The notes beneath the pieces are model-generated. The model worked only from the letters and a program-made list of their open reading frames with translations. It searched no databases and was not told the origin of the DNA. Below, in pieces: positions 1 to 9,207 of a stretch of DNA of 64,000 nucleotides (positions are counted from its first letter, which is position 1; every line of letters begins with the position of its first letter). Source of the DNA: Actinomycetota bacterium (GTDB taxonomy: Bacteria > Actinomycetota > Actinomycetes > S36-B12 > GCA-2699445). The DNA lies in assembly GCA_029978705.1 (NCBI GenBank), contig JAPOIY010000003.1, forward strand, positions 1 to 64,000. The letters are read 5' to 3'. The position numbers and the translations under genes were made by a program.

Positions 1-1
1 C

Positions 2-286
2 ATCCCCATGTTCTATTTCAGCGGCGCGACGACCATCTTCGAGGTGCCCTGGTTCCAGGTGCAGGGCACGTTCGACCCGGCGAAGTACGACCAGGAGAAC
101 GACATGCAGCTGACACAGGAACAGGCCAAACCGCCGCTGCCCTTCTCCCCGCACCTGGCGAAGTTCCGCGCCAACCACTGGGACCTGTCCTACGACACCT
201 TCCCCTGGTGTGCGTCCCTGGGGTGGGAGTGCGCTAGATCACGCAGGCAGCGGGGTTGGGGGATCCGGGAGCCTCGGCTACACTGA
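2..286 (+). CDS. 3' end of an unrecognised gene (partial)
   Basis: The reading frame is open from the left edge to a TGA at 284-286, so only the last 94 residues are visible. The first 65 or so are rich in Trp, Phe and Pro ([27 protein letters not shown]) and look like real protein. The last 25 are Arg/Gly-rich and resemble translated non-coding DNA, and the infA promoter hexamers (256-284) lie inside this tail. The true stop could therefore differ if there is a frameshift near 220. I recognise no family. It is not the map or secY gene often found upstream of infA in actinobacteria. Confidence 0.4.
   Translation: MPMFYFSGATTIFEVPWFQVQGTFDPAKYDQENDMQLTQEQAKPPLPFSPHLAKFRANHWDLSYDTFPWCASLGWECARSRRQRGWGIREPRLH
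256..284 (+). promoter_or_regulatory. Putative promoter of the infA operon
   Basis: A -35-like TTGGGG (256-261) and a -10-like TACACT (279-284) are separated by 17 bases, the optimal housekeeping-sigma spacing. Transcription would start near 291, leaving an untranslated leader of about 178 nt before infA. I see no gene in 287-468. Confidence 0.5.
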
Positions 287-468
287 ACTCCGGTCCGGTG
301 TGCCCACCCCCCGAAGATTCGTGGCAGTCGATGCTGCCCGTGCCCTCGCGGGACTGGATAGCCGGCCCGGTGGCGGTGCAGACCGCCGCTGACAACAACG
401 GTAGTCACGACAGCCAGAAGCAACAGCACACGTGGGGGACCACGTGGCACCGGAAGGATCCGAGTCGG

Positions 469-690
469 GTGGCGAAGAAGGACGGAGCGATCGAGCTCGA
501 GGGAACCATTGTGGAGTCCCTGCCGAACGCGATGTTCCGCGTCGAACTCGACAATGGTCACAAGGTGCTGGCCCACATCAGCGGGAAGATGCGGATGCAC
601 TACATCCGGATCCTGCCCGATGACCGGGTCGTGGTGGAACTGTCCCCGTACGACCTCACCCGGGGTCGCATCATCTACCGCTACAAGTGA
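469..690 (+). CDS. infA: Translation initiation factor IF-1
   Basis: 73 residues, the usual IF-1 length, forming a single S1-like OB fold that binds the 30S A site during initiation. The core [20 protein letters not shown] and the end [15 protein letters not shown] match the family almost residue for residue. The frame is open further upstream, but GTG 469 is chosen because it gives the canonical VAKKDG start and has GGAAGG (452-457) at good spacing. It heads the rpmJ-rpsM-rpsK-rpsD-rpoA-rplQ string. Confidence 0.97.
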   Translation: MAKKDGAIELEGTIVESLPNAMFRVELDNGHKVLAHISGKMRMHYIRILPDDRVVVELSPYDLTRGRIIYRYK

Positions 691-706
691 CAGGGATCCG
701 GAGCAG

Positions 707-820
707 ATGAAGGTCAAGCCGAGCGTCAAGCCGATGTGCGACAAATGCCGCGTCATCCGACGCAAGGGTGTGGTCCGCGTCATCTGCGACAACCCCCGCC
801 ACAAACAGCGTCAGGGCTGA
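707..820 (+). CDS. rpmJ: 50S ribosomal protein L36
   Basis: 37 residues, the standard length. The sequence [21 protein letters not shown] and the pattern C11-x2-C14...C27...H32 identify the zinc-binding (C+) form of L36. ATG 707 lies 16 nt after the infA stop with CCGGAG upstream. Small basic protein of the large subunit, co-transcribed with infA. Confidence 0.96.
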   Translation: MKVKPSVKPMCDKCRVIRRKGVVRVICDNPRHKQRQG

Positions 821-859
821 CCTGACACTGCCGACAACAGCAGATCACCCGTCCCCTGA

Positions 860-874
860 CCCCGGTGCCCGGGG
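860..874 (+). terminator. Hairpin between rpmJ and rpsM (first)
   Basis: CCCCGG, a 3-nt loop TGC, then CCGGGG: a perfect 6-bp GC stem with no U-tract. It is the first of two hairpins in the 153-bp rpmJ-rpsM gap, which holds no other feature. Confidence 0.4.
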
Positions 875-892
875 CCAGGACGTCACCTCCGG

Positions 893-915
893 CCGGCGGG
901 CCGGGGACCCGCCGG
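893..915 (+). terminator. Hairpin between rpmJ and rpsM (second)
   Basis: CCGGCGGG and CCCGCCGG pair perfectly (8 bp) around a 7-nt loop, 59 nt before the rpsM start and with no U-tract. It could attenuate transcription or serve as a leader target for ribosomal-protein feedback (S4 in other bacteria). That role is inference from position only. Confidence 0.45.
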
Positions 916-973
916 GCGGCGGGGCTGGTGATCTGGAAGGACCCGCCGACTAGAAGTAAGGAACCCCGCCCGA

Positions 974-1348
974 ATGGCACGTCTCGTCGGAGTCGACCTG
1001 CCCCGCGACAAGCGGCTCGAGGTCGCCCTCACGTACATCCATGGCATCGGCCGTTCCCGCGCCCAGGAGACTCTCCAGGCGACCGGGATCAGCCCCGACC
1101 TCCGGGTCAACGAACTGGGAGACGCCGAACTCGTCGCCCTGCGCGACTGGATCGAAGCGAACTACAAGGTGGAGGGTGACCTGCGCCGCGAGGTTCAGGC
1201 TGACATCCGGCGCAAGGTGGAGGTCGGCTCCTACCAGGGGATCCGGCACCGCCGCGGCCTCCCGGTCCGCGGGCAGCGCACCCATACCAACGCCCGTACC
1301 CGCAAGGGTCCCCGCAAGACCGTGGCGGGCAAGAAGAAGGCCAAGTAG
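974..1348 (+). CDS. rpsM: 30S ribosomal protein S13
   Basis: 124 residues, full length. [26 protein letters not shown] and the basic C-terminus [19 protein letters not shown] are the S13 hallmarks. S13 sits in the head of the 30S subunit, touching the P-site tRNA and bridging to the 50S. ATG 974 follows AAGGAA (958-963). It is followed by rpsK, rpsD and rpoA as in other actinobacteria. Confidence 0.97.
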   Translation: MARLVGVDLPRDKRLEVALTYIHGIGRSRAQETLQATGISPDLRVNELGDAELVALRDWIEANYKVEGDLRREVQADIRRKVEVGSYQGIRHRRGLPVRGQRTHTNARTRKGPRKTVAGKKKAK

Positions 1349-1389
1349 CCCTCCGCCCCGCATCCCTACGTACGAGAGAACAGGAACGC

Positions 1390-1788
1390 ATGCCTCCCAA
1401 GTCAGGTGGCGCCAAGAAGGTGCGCCGCAAGGAGAAGAAGAACGTCGCTCACGGCCACGCGCACATCAAGAGCACATTCAACAACACGATCATCTCGATC
1501 ACCGACCCCACCGGCGCCGTGATCGCCTGGTCCTCATCGGGCCAGGTCGGGTTCAAGGGCAGCCGCAAGTCCACGCCGTTCGCGGCGCAGATGGCGGCCG
1601 AGGCCGCCGCCCGCCGGGCTATGGAGCACGGCATGCGCAAGGTCGACGTGTTCGTCCGCGGTCCCGGTTCGGGCCGCGAGACCGCCATCCGGTCCCTGCA
1701 GGCCACCGGCCTGGAGGTCGGATCGATCTCAGATGTCACCCCCGTCGCCCACAACGGTTGCCGCCCCCCCAAGCGGCGCCGAGTCTGA
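1390..1788 (+). CDS. rpsK: 30S ribosomal protein S11
   Basis: 132 residues, full length. The central [15 protein letters not shown] and the C-terminal [16 protein letters not shown] are diagnostic of S11, a platform protein near the E site. The Arg/Lys-rich first 15 residues are typical of actinobacterial forms. rpsD starts 13 nt after its stop. Confidence 0.97.
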   Translation: MPPKSGGAKKVRRKEKKNVAHGHAHIKSTFNNTIISITDPTGAVIAWSSSGQVGFKGSRKSTPFAAQMAAEAAARRAMEHGMRKVDVFVRGPGSGRETAIRSLQATGLEVGSISDVTPVAHNGCRPPKRRRV

Positions 1789-1801
1789 GCAGGAGAAAGT
1801 A

Positions 1802-2431
1802 GTGGCTCGTTACACCGGACCCGACTGCCGTCGCTGCCGTCGGGAGAAGATGAAGCTCTTCCTCAAGGGCTCCAAGTGCTACACGAACTGTCCGCTGGAG
1901 AAGCGGAAGGCGTATCCCCCGGGCATGCATGGGCAGGCCCGGCGGACCAAGGAGTCCGAGTACCTGCTGCAGATGCGGGAGAAGCAGAAGTGCGCCCGCA
2001 TCTATGGCGTCCTCGAGAGGCAGTTCCGCGGGTACTTCGCCGAGGCCTCGCGCCGTTCCGGCAAGACCGGCGAGAACCTGCTGCAGCTGCTCGAGAGCCG
2101 GCTGGACAACGTGGTGTATCGCGCCGGCTTCGCGTCGTCGCGGGACCAGGCCCGGCAACTCGTCACGCACGGGCACTTCACCGTCAACGGTCACAAGGTG
2201 GACATCCCGTCCTACCGCGTCAAGCCGTCCGACATCATCGAGGTGAAGGCGTCGTCCCGCGAGATGGTGCCGTTCCTGGCGGCCATCAACGACGCGGGTC
2301 TGCGGGAGGTCCCCGGCTGGCTGGAGGCCATCCCCACGCAGTTGCGCATCCTGGTGCACTCGCTTCCCGAGCGGGAGGCGATCGACACCGACATCCAGGA
2401 ACAGCTCATCGTGGAGCTCTACTCCAAGTGA
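1802..2431 (+). CDS. rpsD: 30S ribosomal protein S4 (zinc-binding form)
   Basis: 209 residues. S4 nucleates 16S rRNA folding and in several bacteria represses its own operon. The N-terminus carries C9-x2-C12...C26-x3-C30, the zinc-binding C+ form. An S4 RNA-binding domain covers roughly 95-160 ([20 protein letters not shown]). GTG 1802 is chosen because VARYTGPDC is the canonical start and GGAGAA lies just upstream; the longer open frame overlaps rpsK and adds low-complexity sequence. Confidence 0.96.
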   Translation: MARYTGPDCRRCRREKMKLFLKGSKCYTNCPLEKRKAYPPGMHGQARRTKESEYLLQMREKQKCARIYGVLERQFRGYFAEASRRSGKTGENLLQLLESRLDNVVYRAGFASSRDQARQLVTHGHFTVNGHKVDIPSYRVKPSDIIEVKASSREMVPFLAAINDAGLREVPGWLEAIPTQLRILVHSLPEREAIDTDIQEQLIVELYSK

Positions 2432-2435
2432 CCCC

Positions 2436-2457
2436 GGTGGCCGCCTGTGCGGCCACC
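2436..2457 (+). terminator. Strong hairpin between rpsD and rpoA
   Basis: GGTGGCCGC, loop CTGT, GCGGCCACC: a perfect 9-bp stem only 4 nt after the rpsD stop and without a U-tract. It is placed to act as a partial terminator or RNA-processing site, giving rpoA-rplQ-truA a different level from the upstream ribosomal genes. Confidence 0.5.
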
Positions 2458-2509
2458 CCCACAGCTCCCGGCGTCAAATAGCGGTCGCCGGCGGAAAGGA
2501 AACCAAACA

Positions 2510-3523
2510 GTGCTCATCACCAAGCGCCCCGTCCTGCGGGAAGAGGAGATCTCCGACTACCGGTCCCGGTTCATCCTGGAACCGCTGGAACCCGGCTTCG
2601 GCTACACGCTGGGCAACTCCCTGCGCCGGACGCTCCTGTCGAGCATCCCGGGTGCGGCCGTCACCAGCATCAAGATCGACGGCGTCCAGCACGAGTTCTC
2701 GACCATCGAGGGGGTCAAGGAGGACGTCACCGAGATCATCCTCAACGTGAAGTCCCTCGTCGTGTCCATCGACGGCGACGACGTCGCGACCGCCTACATC
2801 CACCGCACCGGTCCCGGGCTGGTGACCGCGGCGGACATCCAGCTGCCGGCCGGCGTCGAGGTGCACAACCCCGACCTCGTCCTCGCGTCGCTGGACGAGC
2901 GGGGACAGTTGGAGATGGAGTTGACCATCGAGGCCGGGCGTGGCTACGTGTCCGCCCAGGCGCCCGCTCGGGACGCCGGCGTGGAGATCGGCCGCATCCC
3001 GGTGGACTCCATCTACTCGCCCGTGCTCAAGGTGACCTACAAGGTCGAGGCGACCCGCGTGGAGCAGCGCACCGACTACGACCGCCTGATCCTGGACGTC
3101 ACCACCAAGCCCTCGCTGCTGCCCCGCGATGCCGTGGCGTCGGCGGGACGCACGCTGGTCGAACTGTTCGGCCTGGCCCGTGAGCTCAACGTGGACGCCG
3201 AAGGCCTGGACCTCGGCCCCTCCCCGGACGACGAGCAGGCCAGCGAGCAGCTCAACACCAGCATCGACGCGCTCAACCTGTCGGTGCGGTCCCACAACTG
3301 CCTCAAGCGGGAGGGCATCGCGACCGTCGGGGAGTTGGTGACCCGTTCCGAGGCCGACCTGCTGGACATCCGCAACTTCGGCAGCAAGTCGATCGACGAG
3401 GTCAAGGTCAAGCTGTACGAACTGGGCCTCGCGCTGCGCGACAGTCCGCCCGGGTTCGACCCCAGCCAGGTGGTGTACTACGGCGACGATGACGCCGGCT
3501 ACGCCGAGACCGAGCAGTACTGA
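2510..3523 (+). CDS. rpoA: RNA polymerase alpha subunit
   Basis: 337 residues. The N-terminal dimerisation domain contains [22 protein letters not shown]. The C-terminal domain, from about residue 250 ([15 protein letters not shown]...[12 protein letters not shown]), contacts UP elements and activators. GTG 2510 gives the canonical [13 protein letters not shown] start and has GGAAAGGA (2492-2499) at good spacing. The last 30 residues are acidic, as in other actinobacteria. Confidence 0.98.
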   Translation: MLITKRPVLREEEISDYRSRFILEPLEPGFGYTLGNSLRRTLLSSIPGAAVTSIKIDGVQHEFSTIEGVKEDVTEIILNVKSLVVSIDGDDVATAYIHRTGPGLVTAADIQLPAGVEVHNPDLVLASLDERGQLEMELTIEAGRGYVSAQAPARDAGVEIGRIPVDSIYSPVLKVTYKVEATRVEQRTDYDRLILDVTTKPSLLPRDAVASAGRTLVELFGLARELNVDAEGLDLGPSPDDEQASEQLNTSIDALNLSVRSHNCLKREGIATVGELVTRSEADLLDIRNFGSKSIDEVKVKLYELGLALRDSPPGFDPSQVVYYGDDDAGYAETEQY

Positions 3524-3549
3524 TCCCCTGATCCCCCCGAGGAGTACCG

Positions 3550-4161
3550 ATGCCTACGCCGACCAAGGGAGCCCGACTGGGCGGCAGCCCCGCGCACCAG
3601 CGCCTGATGCTGGCGAACCTGGCGACCGCCTTGTTCGAGAACGGCCGCATCACCACGACCGAGGCGAAAGCCCGGCGGCTGCGCCCGTTCGCGGAGCGGC
3701 TGGTCACCAAGGCGAAGCGGGGAGATCTGCATGCCCGGCGCCAGGTGGCCGCAGTCATCCGCAACAAGGCCGTGGTGCACGAGTTGTTCACCGAGATCGC
3801 ACCCGGCTACGCGGGCCGGGCGGGTGGCTACGTCCGGATCACCAAGATCGGGCCCCGCAAGGGGGACAACGCGCCCATGGCCGTGATCGAGATGGTGGAG
3901 CCGCTGGCCGAGCAGACCGTCGCGGAAGCGACGGCCGCCACCAAGCGCGCGGCCAAGGACCGGGACGAGAACGCCGCGGAGAAGAGCACCGAGGCCGCCC
4001 TGGACGCCGCGGTCGCCGAGGTGGCGGAACTGGCGGAGGAGAACCAGGACGAGATCCTCGCCGAGGCGGAGGCCGACACGGCGGAGATCGACGCCGAGGC
4101 CGCTGACTCCGACACCCCGGCGGGCGACCCGTCCGACGAGGAGCCCGACACCAAGAAGTGA
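3550..4161 (+). CDS. rplQ: 50S ribosomal protein L17 with long acidic tail
   Basis: 203 residues. The first 115 or so are the L17 core ([36 protein letters not shown]), which binds near the peptide exit tunnel. The remaining 85 or so residues are an Ala/Glu/Asp-rich tail ending in DEEPDTKK. Such extensions occur in actinobacterial L17, though this one is at the long end. ATG 3550 follows GAGGAG. The stop overlaps the truA start (GTGA). Confidence 0.96.
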   Translation: MPTPTKGARLGGSPAHQRLMLANLATALFENGRITTTEAKARRLRPFAERLVTKAKRGDLHARRQVAAVIRNKAVVHELFTEIAPGYAGRAGGYVRITKIGPRKGDNAPMAVIEMVEPLAEQTVAEATAATKRAAKDRDENAAEKSTEAALDAAVAEVAELAEENQDEILAEAEADTAEIDAEAADSDTPAGDPSDEEPDTKK

Positions 4162-4988
4162 CCGGCGCAACCTCCCGGCTCATCCTCACCCTCGGCTACG
4201 ACGGCGGGGGATTCGCGGGCTGGGCCCGGCAGCCGCAGTTGGACACCGTGCAGGGAGCGCTCGAAGGCGCCCTGCACCGCGTCGATCCCGAGATCGGAAC
4301 GGTCACGTGCGCCGGGCGTACGGACGCCGGAGTGCATGCGCGGGGGCAGGTCGTCCACGTGGATGTCCCCACCCGGCTGGTGCGGGAACGCGGCCCGGAA
4401 CGGCTGCGCCGACAGATCGACCGGCTCCTCGACGAGCGAGTGCACCTCCGCTCCGTCGCCGTGGCACCGCCCGGCTTCGACGCCCGCTTCTCGGCGCTGT
4501 CGCGGACCTACAGCTACCGCCTGTGTGACGACCCCACCCGCTGGGACCCGCTCTTCCGCGGCTGGGTGACGATGCACCGCAAGCCGCTGCGCACCGCACC
4601 CATGGCCGAGGCCGCGGCCCAACTGGCGGGGGAGCACGACTTCGCCGCGTTCTGCCGCCCCCGGGAGGGGGCCACGACCGTCCGGCGGGGGCTGCGCACC
4701 GACGTGCACCGCGACGGCGGCCGCCGGGTCGTGGTCACCATCGAAGCCGACGCCTTCTGCCATTCCATGGTCCGGTCGGTCGTAGGGGCGCTGACGGCGG
4801 TCGGGGAGGGCCGCCACGACCCCGGCTGGATCGCCCAGCTGCTGACCGCCGCCCAGCGCGACTCGCGGGTGCCCGTCCTGCCGCCCCAGGGCCTCGTCCT
4901 CGAGGCCGTCAGCTACCCCCCGGACGAGCTCGTCGCGGAGCGGGCCGCTGAGGCCCGCAACCTGCGCGGACCCGTCCGGGGCTCCTGA
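4158..4988 (+). CDS. truA: tRNA pseudouridine(38-40) synthase
   Basis: 276 residues. TruA isomerises U38-U40 in the tRNA anticodon arm. The catalytic Asp is D56 in [22 protein letters not shown] and [13 protein letters not shown] are further family motifs. GTG 4158 overlaps the rplQ stop by four bases, implying translational coupling. The gene follows rplQ in many actinobacteria. Confidence 0.96.
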   Translation: MTGATSRLILTLGYDGGGFAGWARQPQLDTVQGALEGALHRVDPEIGTVTCAGRTDAGVHARGQVVHVDVPTRLVRERGPERLRRQIDRLLDERVHLRSVAVAPPGFDARFSALSRTYSYRLCDDPTRWDPLFRGWVTMHRKPLRTAPMAEAAAQLAGEHDFAAFCRPREGATTVRRGLRTDVHRDGGRRVVVTIEADAFCHSMVRSVVGALTAVGEGRHDPGWIAQLLTAAQRDSRVPVLPPQGLVLEAVSYPPDELVAERAAEARNLRGPVRGS

Positions 4989-5065
4989 CCGGCGAAGATG
5001 CATCCCCCGGGCGGCCTCTGCCAAGGTGCCAGGGAGTCGTACCCCGAACAGCGAGGAGGCGCCGT

Positions 5066-6034
5066 ATGCGCGTCGTAGTGGCCCTGGGTGGTAACGCCCT
5101 GCAGAAGCGCGGCGAGCCGATGACCGTCGAGAACCAGCGGGAGAACGTCAAGACCGCGTGCCGGGCCCTGAGTCCCGTGGCCATGGATCACGAACTGGTC
5201 ATCTCGCACGGCAACGGCCCCCAGGTCGGCCTGCTGTCCCTGCAGGCCTCCTCCTACGACGAGGCGTCCACGTACCCCTTCGACGTGCTGGGCGCCCAGA
5301 CCGAGGGCATGATCGGGTACTTCATCGAGCAGGAGCTGGGCAACTACCTGCCCTTCGACAAGCCGATCGCGACGATTCTCACCATGACCGAGGTGGACGC
5401 CGACGACCCGGCCATGGCCGACCCCACCAAGTTCGTCGGTCCCGTGTACTCGGAGGAGGACGCCAAGCGGCTGGCCGCGGAGAACGACTGGGTCGTCAAG
5501 CAGGACGGCGACAAATGGCGCCGCGTGGTCCCGTCCCCAGTGCCCAAGCGCATCTTCGAGATCCGGGCCATCAAGGCGCTGCTGGACATGGGCGCGGTCG
5601 TCGTGTGTACCGGTGGCGGCGGCATCCCCACCATGTACCTGCCCGGCACCACCGAGCTGGAAGGCCCCTGGGACTTCAACGCCAAGCAGCTCGTCGGCGT
5701 GGAGGCGGTCATCGACAAGGACCGGTCCTCCGCGGTGCTCGCCCAGGACCTCGATGCGGAGTTGCTGGTCATCGCGACTGACACCGACGCCGTCTACGTC
5801 GGCTGGGGCACTCCCGACCAGAAGGGCATCGCGGAGATCACCCCGGATGCGATCGAGGCCTACGACTTCCCGGCCGGCTCCATGGGCCCCAAGGTGGAGG
5901 CGGCGGCCGACTTCGCCCGGATCAATCCCGGCAAGATCGCGGTGATCGGGGCGTTGGACGACCTGCCGGAGATCATGGCCGGGACGAAGGGGACCCGCGT
6001 CACGACGGAGGCGGGCGAGACCCGCTTCTACTGA
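5066..6034 (+). CDS. arcC: Carbamate kinase
   Basis: 322 residues, full length. It transfers phosphate between carbamoyl phosphate and ADP, giving ATP, carbamate and then ammonia plus CO2. Family motifs are visible: [13 protein letters not shown] at the start, [19 protein letters not shown], the [10 protein letters not shown] stretch and [15 protein letters not shown] 5066 follows GAGGAG. No arcA (arginine deiminase) or arcB (ornithine carbamoyltransferase) is adjacent, so it is not in an arginine-deiminase operon here. It sits alone between truA and a DUF4239 gene. Confidence 0.94.
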   Translation: MRVVVALGGNALQKRGEPMTVENQRENVKTACRALSPVAMDHELVISHGNGPQVGLLSLQASSYDEASTYPFDVLGAQTEGMIGYFIEQELGNYLPFDKPIATILTMTEVDADDPAMADPTKFVGPVYSEEDAKRLAAENDWVVKQDGDKWRRVVPSPVPKRIFEIRAIKALLDMGAVVVCTGGGGIPTMYLPGTTELEGPWDFNAKQLVGVEAVIDKDRSSAVLAQDLDAELLVIATDTDAVYVGWGTPDQKGIAEITPDAIEAYDFPAGSMGPKVEAAADFARINPGKIAVIGALDDLPEIMAGTKGTRVTTEAGETRFY

Positions 6035-6065
6035 CGCGTTCCCGCCGCAAGCAGGTCGGGGTCGG

Positions 6066-6071
6066 TATGGT
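6066..6071 (+). promoter_or_regulatory. -10 hexamer, probably leaderless (DUF4239 gene)
   Basis: TATGGT ends 6 nt before the GTG start at 6078, and there is no ribosome binding site. This spacing would place the first transcribed base on the start codon. Confidence 0.45.
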
Positions 6072-6077
6072 GAACCG

Positions 6078-6860
6078 GTGTTCGCTGCCCTTGCCGAGCT
6101 GCCCGTCATCGCAATCGTGGCGATCTTCGCCCTGTACTTCTCCGCGGTCACGTTCGCGACCCGATACCTGGTCCGGCGCCACACCAGTCCCGAACGCCAG
6201 GCTGAGCTCATCACGCTGGCTGACGTGATGAACGGCCCCACCGGGGTCTCGATGGCGTTCCTGATCGGCTTCTCGGTCACCATCACGTGGGGGACGATCA
6301 GCGCCGCCCAGTCGGCCGTGGAGAAGGTGGCCTCCTCCACGCAGGAGGTGGCGTGGCTCACCGAGCACATGGAGGACCGGGAAGCGGCCCGGGCCCTCAG
6401 CGGGACGCTGAAGAAGTACCTGGTCACCATCCAGACCCAGGACGTCGCCCGCCTGGCCGACCGCGACCTGCGCGAGATGCCGAGCTTCACGTATCTCGAC
6501 GAGTTGCAGGGTCAACTGCACAACCTGGCGATCGACAAATCGGTGCAGGACGCCGAGGCCTCCCGCGCCCTCGACGCCGCCGCCGCCGTCGCCGAGAACC
6601 AGGCCGAACTGGTGTCCATCGCGCGGCGCGAACTCCCCGCGGCGTTGTTGTGGCTGCTGCTGGTCGCGGGCACGCTGTCGTCGATGGTCATGGGCATCGT
6701 CGCCACCAAGGTCGACGGGCCCTTCCTGCTGGTCGGGTGGGCCCTGGTGTCCGCCATCGGGATCAGCGTCGTCCTGATCATGTACGACCCGTTCTCGGGC
6801 GACATCGCCGTGGACATGCAGGCGCTGGACGACGCCGCGCACCGCATCCTCGTCCCCTGA
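6078..6860 (+). CDS. DUF4239-type (bestrophin-like) membrane protein
   Basis: 260 residues with four hydrophobic segments, at about 7-28, 55-72, 190-212 and 216-236. Between the second and third pair lies a soluble helical stretch (about 75-185) rich in Glu and Ala. This two-plus-two layout and the GWALVSAIGISVVLIMYDPFSG end fit the DUF4239 family, whose function is not established (some members are called bestrophin-like). Translation begins at GTG 6078 without a Shine-Dalgarno. The gene is probably its own transcription unit, because the MFS gene downstream has its own promoter-like hexamer. Confidence 0.7.
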   Translation: MFAALAELPVIAIVAIFALYFSAVTFATRYLVRRHTSPERQAELITLADVMNGPTGVSMAFLIGFSVTITWGTISAAQSAVEKVASSTQEVAWLTEHMEDREAARALSGTLKKYLVTIQTQDVARLADRDLREMPSFTYLDELQGQLHNLAIDKSVQDAEASRALDAAAAVAENQAELVSIARRELPAALLWLLLVAGTLSSMVMGIVATKVDGPFLLVGWALVSAIGISVVLIMYDPFSGDIAVDMQALDDAAHRILVP

Positions 6861-6874
6861 CGGGCGGGTGCCAC

Positions 6875-6880
6875 TAGCCT
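6875..6880 (+). promoter_or_regulatory. -10 hexamer, probably leaderless (MFS gene)
   Basis: TAGCCT ends 6 nt before GTG 6887. No ribosome binding site is present. Confidence 0.45.
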
Positions 6881-6886
6881 CGGACC

Positions 6887-8122
6887 GTGACCACATCCCC
6901 TGCGTCGTCCTGGCGTTCCGCCGTCATCTGGGCTGGCATCCCGCTGGTCATCGGGGCCTTCAACGAGTTCGCGCTCTCGGTGGCCCTGCCCGACATCCGC
7001 CGCGAACTGGGACTGCAGTTGCACGACGTGCGCTGGCTCGTGCTCGCTTTCCTCATCGCCGACGCCGTCGTGCTCATCGGCGCGGGACGGCTGGGGGACC
7101 GCATCGGACGCCGACCGGTCCTGATGACGGGACTCGCAGTCGTCGCGGTCGGGTCGGTGGCGGCCGCGCTGTCCCCGGGTTTCGGCTGGCTCGTCGTCGC
7201 CCGTGTGGTGGAGGGGCTGGGGGCGGGGCTCATGTTTTCGGGCGTCCTGGCCATCGTCAGCGACGCGGTGCCCCCGTCGGTCCTGGGTCGGGCGTTCGGC
7301 CTGTGGGCGTTCGTGGGGGCCTGCGCCGTGCTGCTGAGTCCCATCGTCGGGGGGTTGCTGACCCAGTACCTCTCCTGGCGCTGGATCATGGTGATCAACG
7401 CTGCGCTCAGTGTCGCCGCGCTGCTGCTGACCCCGCGCTTCCTCACCTCCGGGGCACCGGGAGTCCCCCCGCCCCACAGCACCCGGCGCCTGCTGCACAG
7501 CCCCAACTTCGTCGCGGCCACCGTCGTCACCGCCCTGATCTACGCAGCAGTCGGTCTGACGTGGTTCACGCTCTCGTTCCACCTCTTCGCAGTCGTCGCC
7601 CTGACGCCCTTGGGGGTGGGGCTGGTGTTCGCCTCCTACGGGGTCTGGTGGCTGGTGCTACCGCCCTTCACCGGGCGGCTCGCGGACCGCGTGGGGGTGC
7701 GCGTGCCGGTGCTGACGGGCCTGGTTCTCGTCCTCCTCGGCATGCTGGGGCTGTCGGTCGGTGCCGCGGCAGCAAGCCTGCCGACGGCGGTCGTGGCGAT
7801 GTCGCTCACCGGCATCGGCGTGGCCTTCGCGCTGCCGGCGACCAATGCGGCGGCCTTCGGGCAACTCGACCCCGACGACCGGGGCGAGGCCTCGGGGCTG
7901 AACATGACGGTCCGCCTCATCGGCAGCGTCCTCGGGCTCGCGGTCGCGGCCTACCTGCTGGAGGCGGTCAGTGGCACCGCGATGCCGGAATTCGGGGTCG
8001 CCGGCGGGCTGGACCTGGCCGCGGCGTGGGTCTGGCGGGTGGGGGCGGTCCTGGCGGTCCTCGCCGTGATCGTCACGCTCGCCGGCGTACGTGAGGTGCG
8101 CGCGAGTACCGCGACGACCTGA
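6887..8122 (+). CDS. MFS transporter (drug/metabolite exporter type)
   Basis: 411 residues and almost entirely hydrophobic, consistent with about 12 membrane segments. The first cytoplasmic loop carries the major-facilitator motif A, GRLGDRIGRRPVLMTG (about residues 66-81). AFNEFALSVALPDIRRELG in the first helix resembles proton-driven drug exporters. The substrate cannot be told from sequence. Monocistronic, between the DUF4239 gene and the rplM promoter. Confidence 0.88.
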   Translation: MTTSPASSWRSAVIWAGIPLVIGAFNEFALSVALPDIRRELGLQLHDVRWLVLAFLIADAVVLIGAGRLGDRIGRRPVLMTGLAVVAVGSVAAALSPGFGWLVVARVVEGLGAGLMFSGVLAIVSDAVPPSVLGRAFGLWAFVGACAVLLSPIVGGLLTQYLSWRWIMVINAALSVAALLLTPRFLTSGAPGVPPPHSTRRLLHSPNFVAATVVTALIYAAVGLTWFTLSFHLFAVVALTPLGVGLVFASYGVWWLVLPPFTGRLADRVGVRVPVLTGLVLVLLGMLGLSVGAAAASLPTAVVAMSLTGIGVAFALPATNAAAFGQLDPDDRGEASGLNMTVRLIGSVLGLAVAAYLLEAVSGTAMPEFGVAGGLDLAAAWVWRVGAVLAVLAVIVTLAGVREVRASTATT

Positions 8123-8149
8123 GCCCCGGGCCACGTCCCCGGACCGCCT

Positions 8150-8179
8150 TTGACCCTTCCCGGGTCCGCCAGGTACGCT
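8150..8179 (+). promoter_or_regulatory. Promoter of the rplM-rpsI-glmM operon
   Basis: TTGACC (8150-8155) and TACGCT (8174-8179) are separated by 18 bases. This is the second-best housekeeping-sigma match in the window. Transcription would start near 8186, giving a leader of about 70 nt before rplM. Confidence 0.65.
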
Positions 8180-8256
8180 TGTGAGGTTGTCGCCCCGCCC
8201 GCGAGGGCGTGGGCTGGACTCCACTCACGGCTCACAGACGACCGCAGGAGATGATG

Positions 8257-8700
8257 GTGCGCACCTACACGCCCAAACCGGGTGAGATCGAGCGCAAGTG
8301 GCATGTCATCGACGCCGAGGACATGGTCCTGGGCCGGCTGGCGACCCACGCGGCGCAGTTGCTGCGCGGCAAACACAAGACCGCCTTCGCCCCCCACGTG
8401 GACACGGGCGACTTCGTGATCGTCATCAACGCGAGCAAGGTCGCCCTGACCGGTTCGAAGGCGACCGACAAGTTGGACCAGCGGCACTCCGGGTACCCCG
8501 GTGGCCTGTCCACGCGCACCTACGGCGACCTGCGGGAGAACGACCCGCGGCGCATGGTGGAGATCGCGGTCAAGGGCATGCTGCCGCACAACTCCCTGGG
8601 CCGGGCGCAGCTGAAGAAGCTGAAGGTGTACGCCGGTCCCGATCATCCGCACTCCGCGCAGCAGCCCGAACCCTACAAGTTGGAGCAGGTGGCCCAGTGA
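8257..8700 (+). CDS. rplM: 50S ribosomal protein L13
   Basis: 147 residues, the typical actinobacterial length. [29 protein letters not shown] and [20 protein letters not shown] are L13 hallmarks; L13 is an early-assembly 50S protein. Two ATG codons (8251, 8254) precede GTG 8257. GTG is preferred because AGGAG (8246-8250) lies 6 nt away and the family begins VRTY or MRTY. Its stop overlaps the rpsI start (GTGA). Confidence 0.97.
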   Translation: MRTYTPKPGEIERKWHVIDAEDMVLGRLATHAAQLLRGKHKTAFAPHVDTGDFVIVINASKVALTGSKATDKLDQRHSGYPGGLSTRTYGDLRENDPRRMVEIAVKGMLPHNSLGRAQLKKLKVYAGPDHPHSAQQPEPYKLEQVAQ

Positions 8701-9203
8701 GCGAAGAGACCGCCGAGACCGAGGTTGTCGAGACCGTGGTCGCCGAGGCCGAGGACTTCGGTGACGTGACCGTCGTGACGGAGATCGCCGAGGTGAGCGC
8801 CGTACCGGCGCGCCGCGCCGAGGCGGCGGCCGTCGGGCGGCGCAAGGAGGCCGTGGCCCGCGTCCGCCTCGTGCCCGGCTCCGGCACGTGGACGATCAAC
8901 GGTCGCACCCTGCCCGAGTACTTCCCCGACAAGGTGCACCAGCAGCTGATCAGCAGCCCGTTCGTGTCGACCGGCTCGGTGGACGCCTACGACGTGTACG
9001 CGCGCATCGACGGCGGCGGCCCCTCCGGTCAGGCAGGCGCCCTGCGGCTGGGCATCGCCCGCGCGCTCAACGAGGTGGACGCCGAGGCGCACCGCCCCGA
9101 ACTCAAGAAGGCCGGCTTCCTCACCCGGGACGCCCGCGCCAAGGAGCGCAAGAAGTACGGACTGAAGAAGGCCCGCAAGGCGCCGCAGTACTCCAAGCGC
9201 TGA
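8697..9203 (+). CDS. rpsI: 30S ribosomal protein S9
   Basis: 168 residues. The S9 core begins at about residue 40 ([20 protein letters not shown]) and ends in the invariant KAPQYSKR tail, whose last Arg contacts the P-site tRNA. The acidic N-terminal extension ([17 protein letters not shown]) is common in actinobacterial S9. GTG 8697 overlaps the rplM stop by four bases. glmM starts 4 nt after the stop, so the ribosomal and cell-wall genes share a transcript. Confidence 0.97.
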   Translation: MSEETAETEVVETVVAEAEDFGDVTVVTEIAEVSAVPARRAEAAAVGRRKEAVARVRLVPGSGTWTINGRTLPEYFPDKVHQQLISSPFVSTGSVDAYDVYARIDGGGPSGQAGALRLGIARALNEVDAEAHRPELKKAGFLTRDARAKERKKYGLKKARKAPQYSKR

Positions 9204-9207
9204 GGCC

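Noticed and set aside
256..468. N-terminal extension of infA
   Set aside because: The frame is open, but the extra 71 codons are low-complexity, contain the promoter hexamer, and the family always begins at the VAKKDG position.
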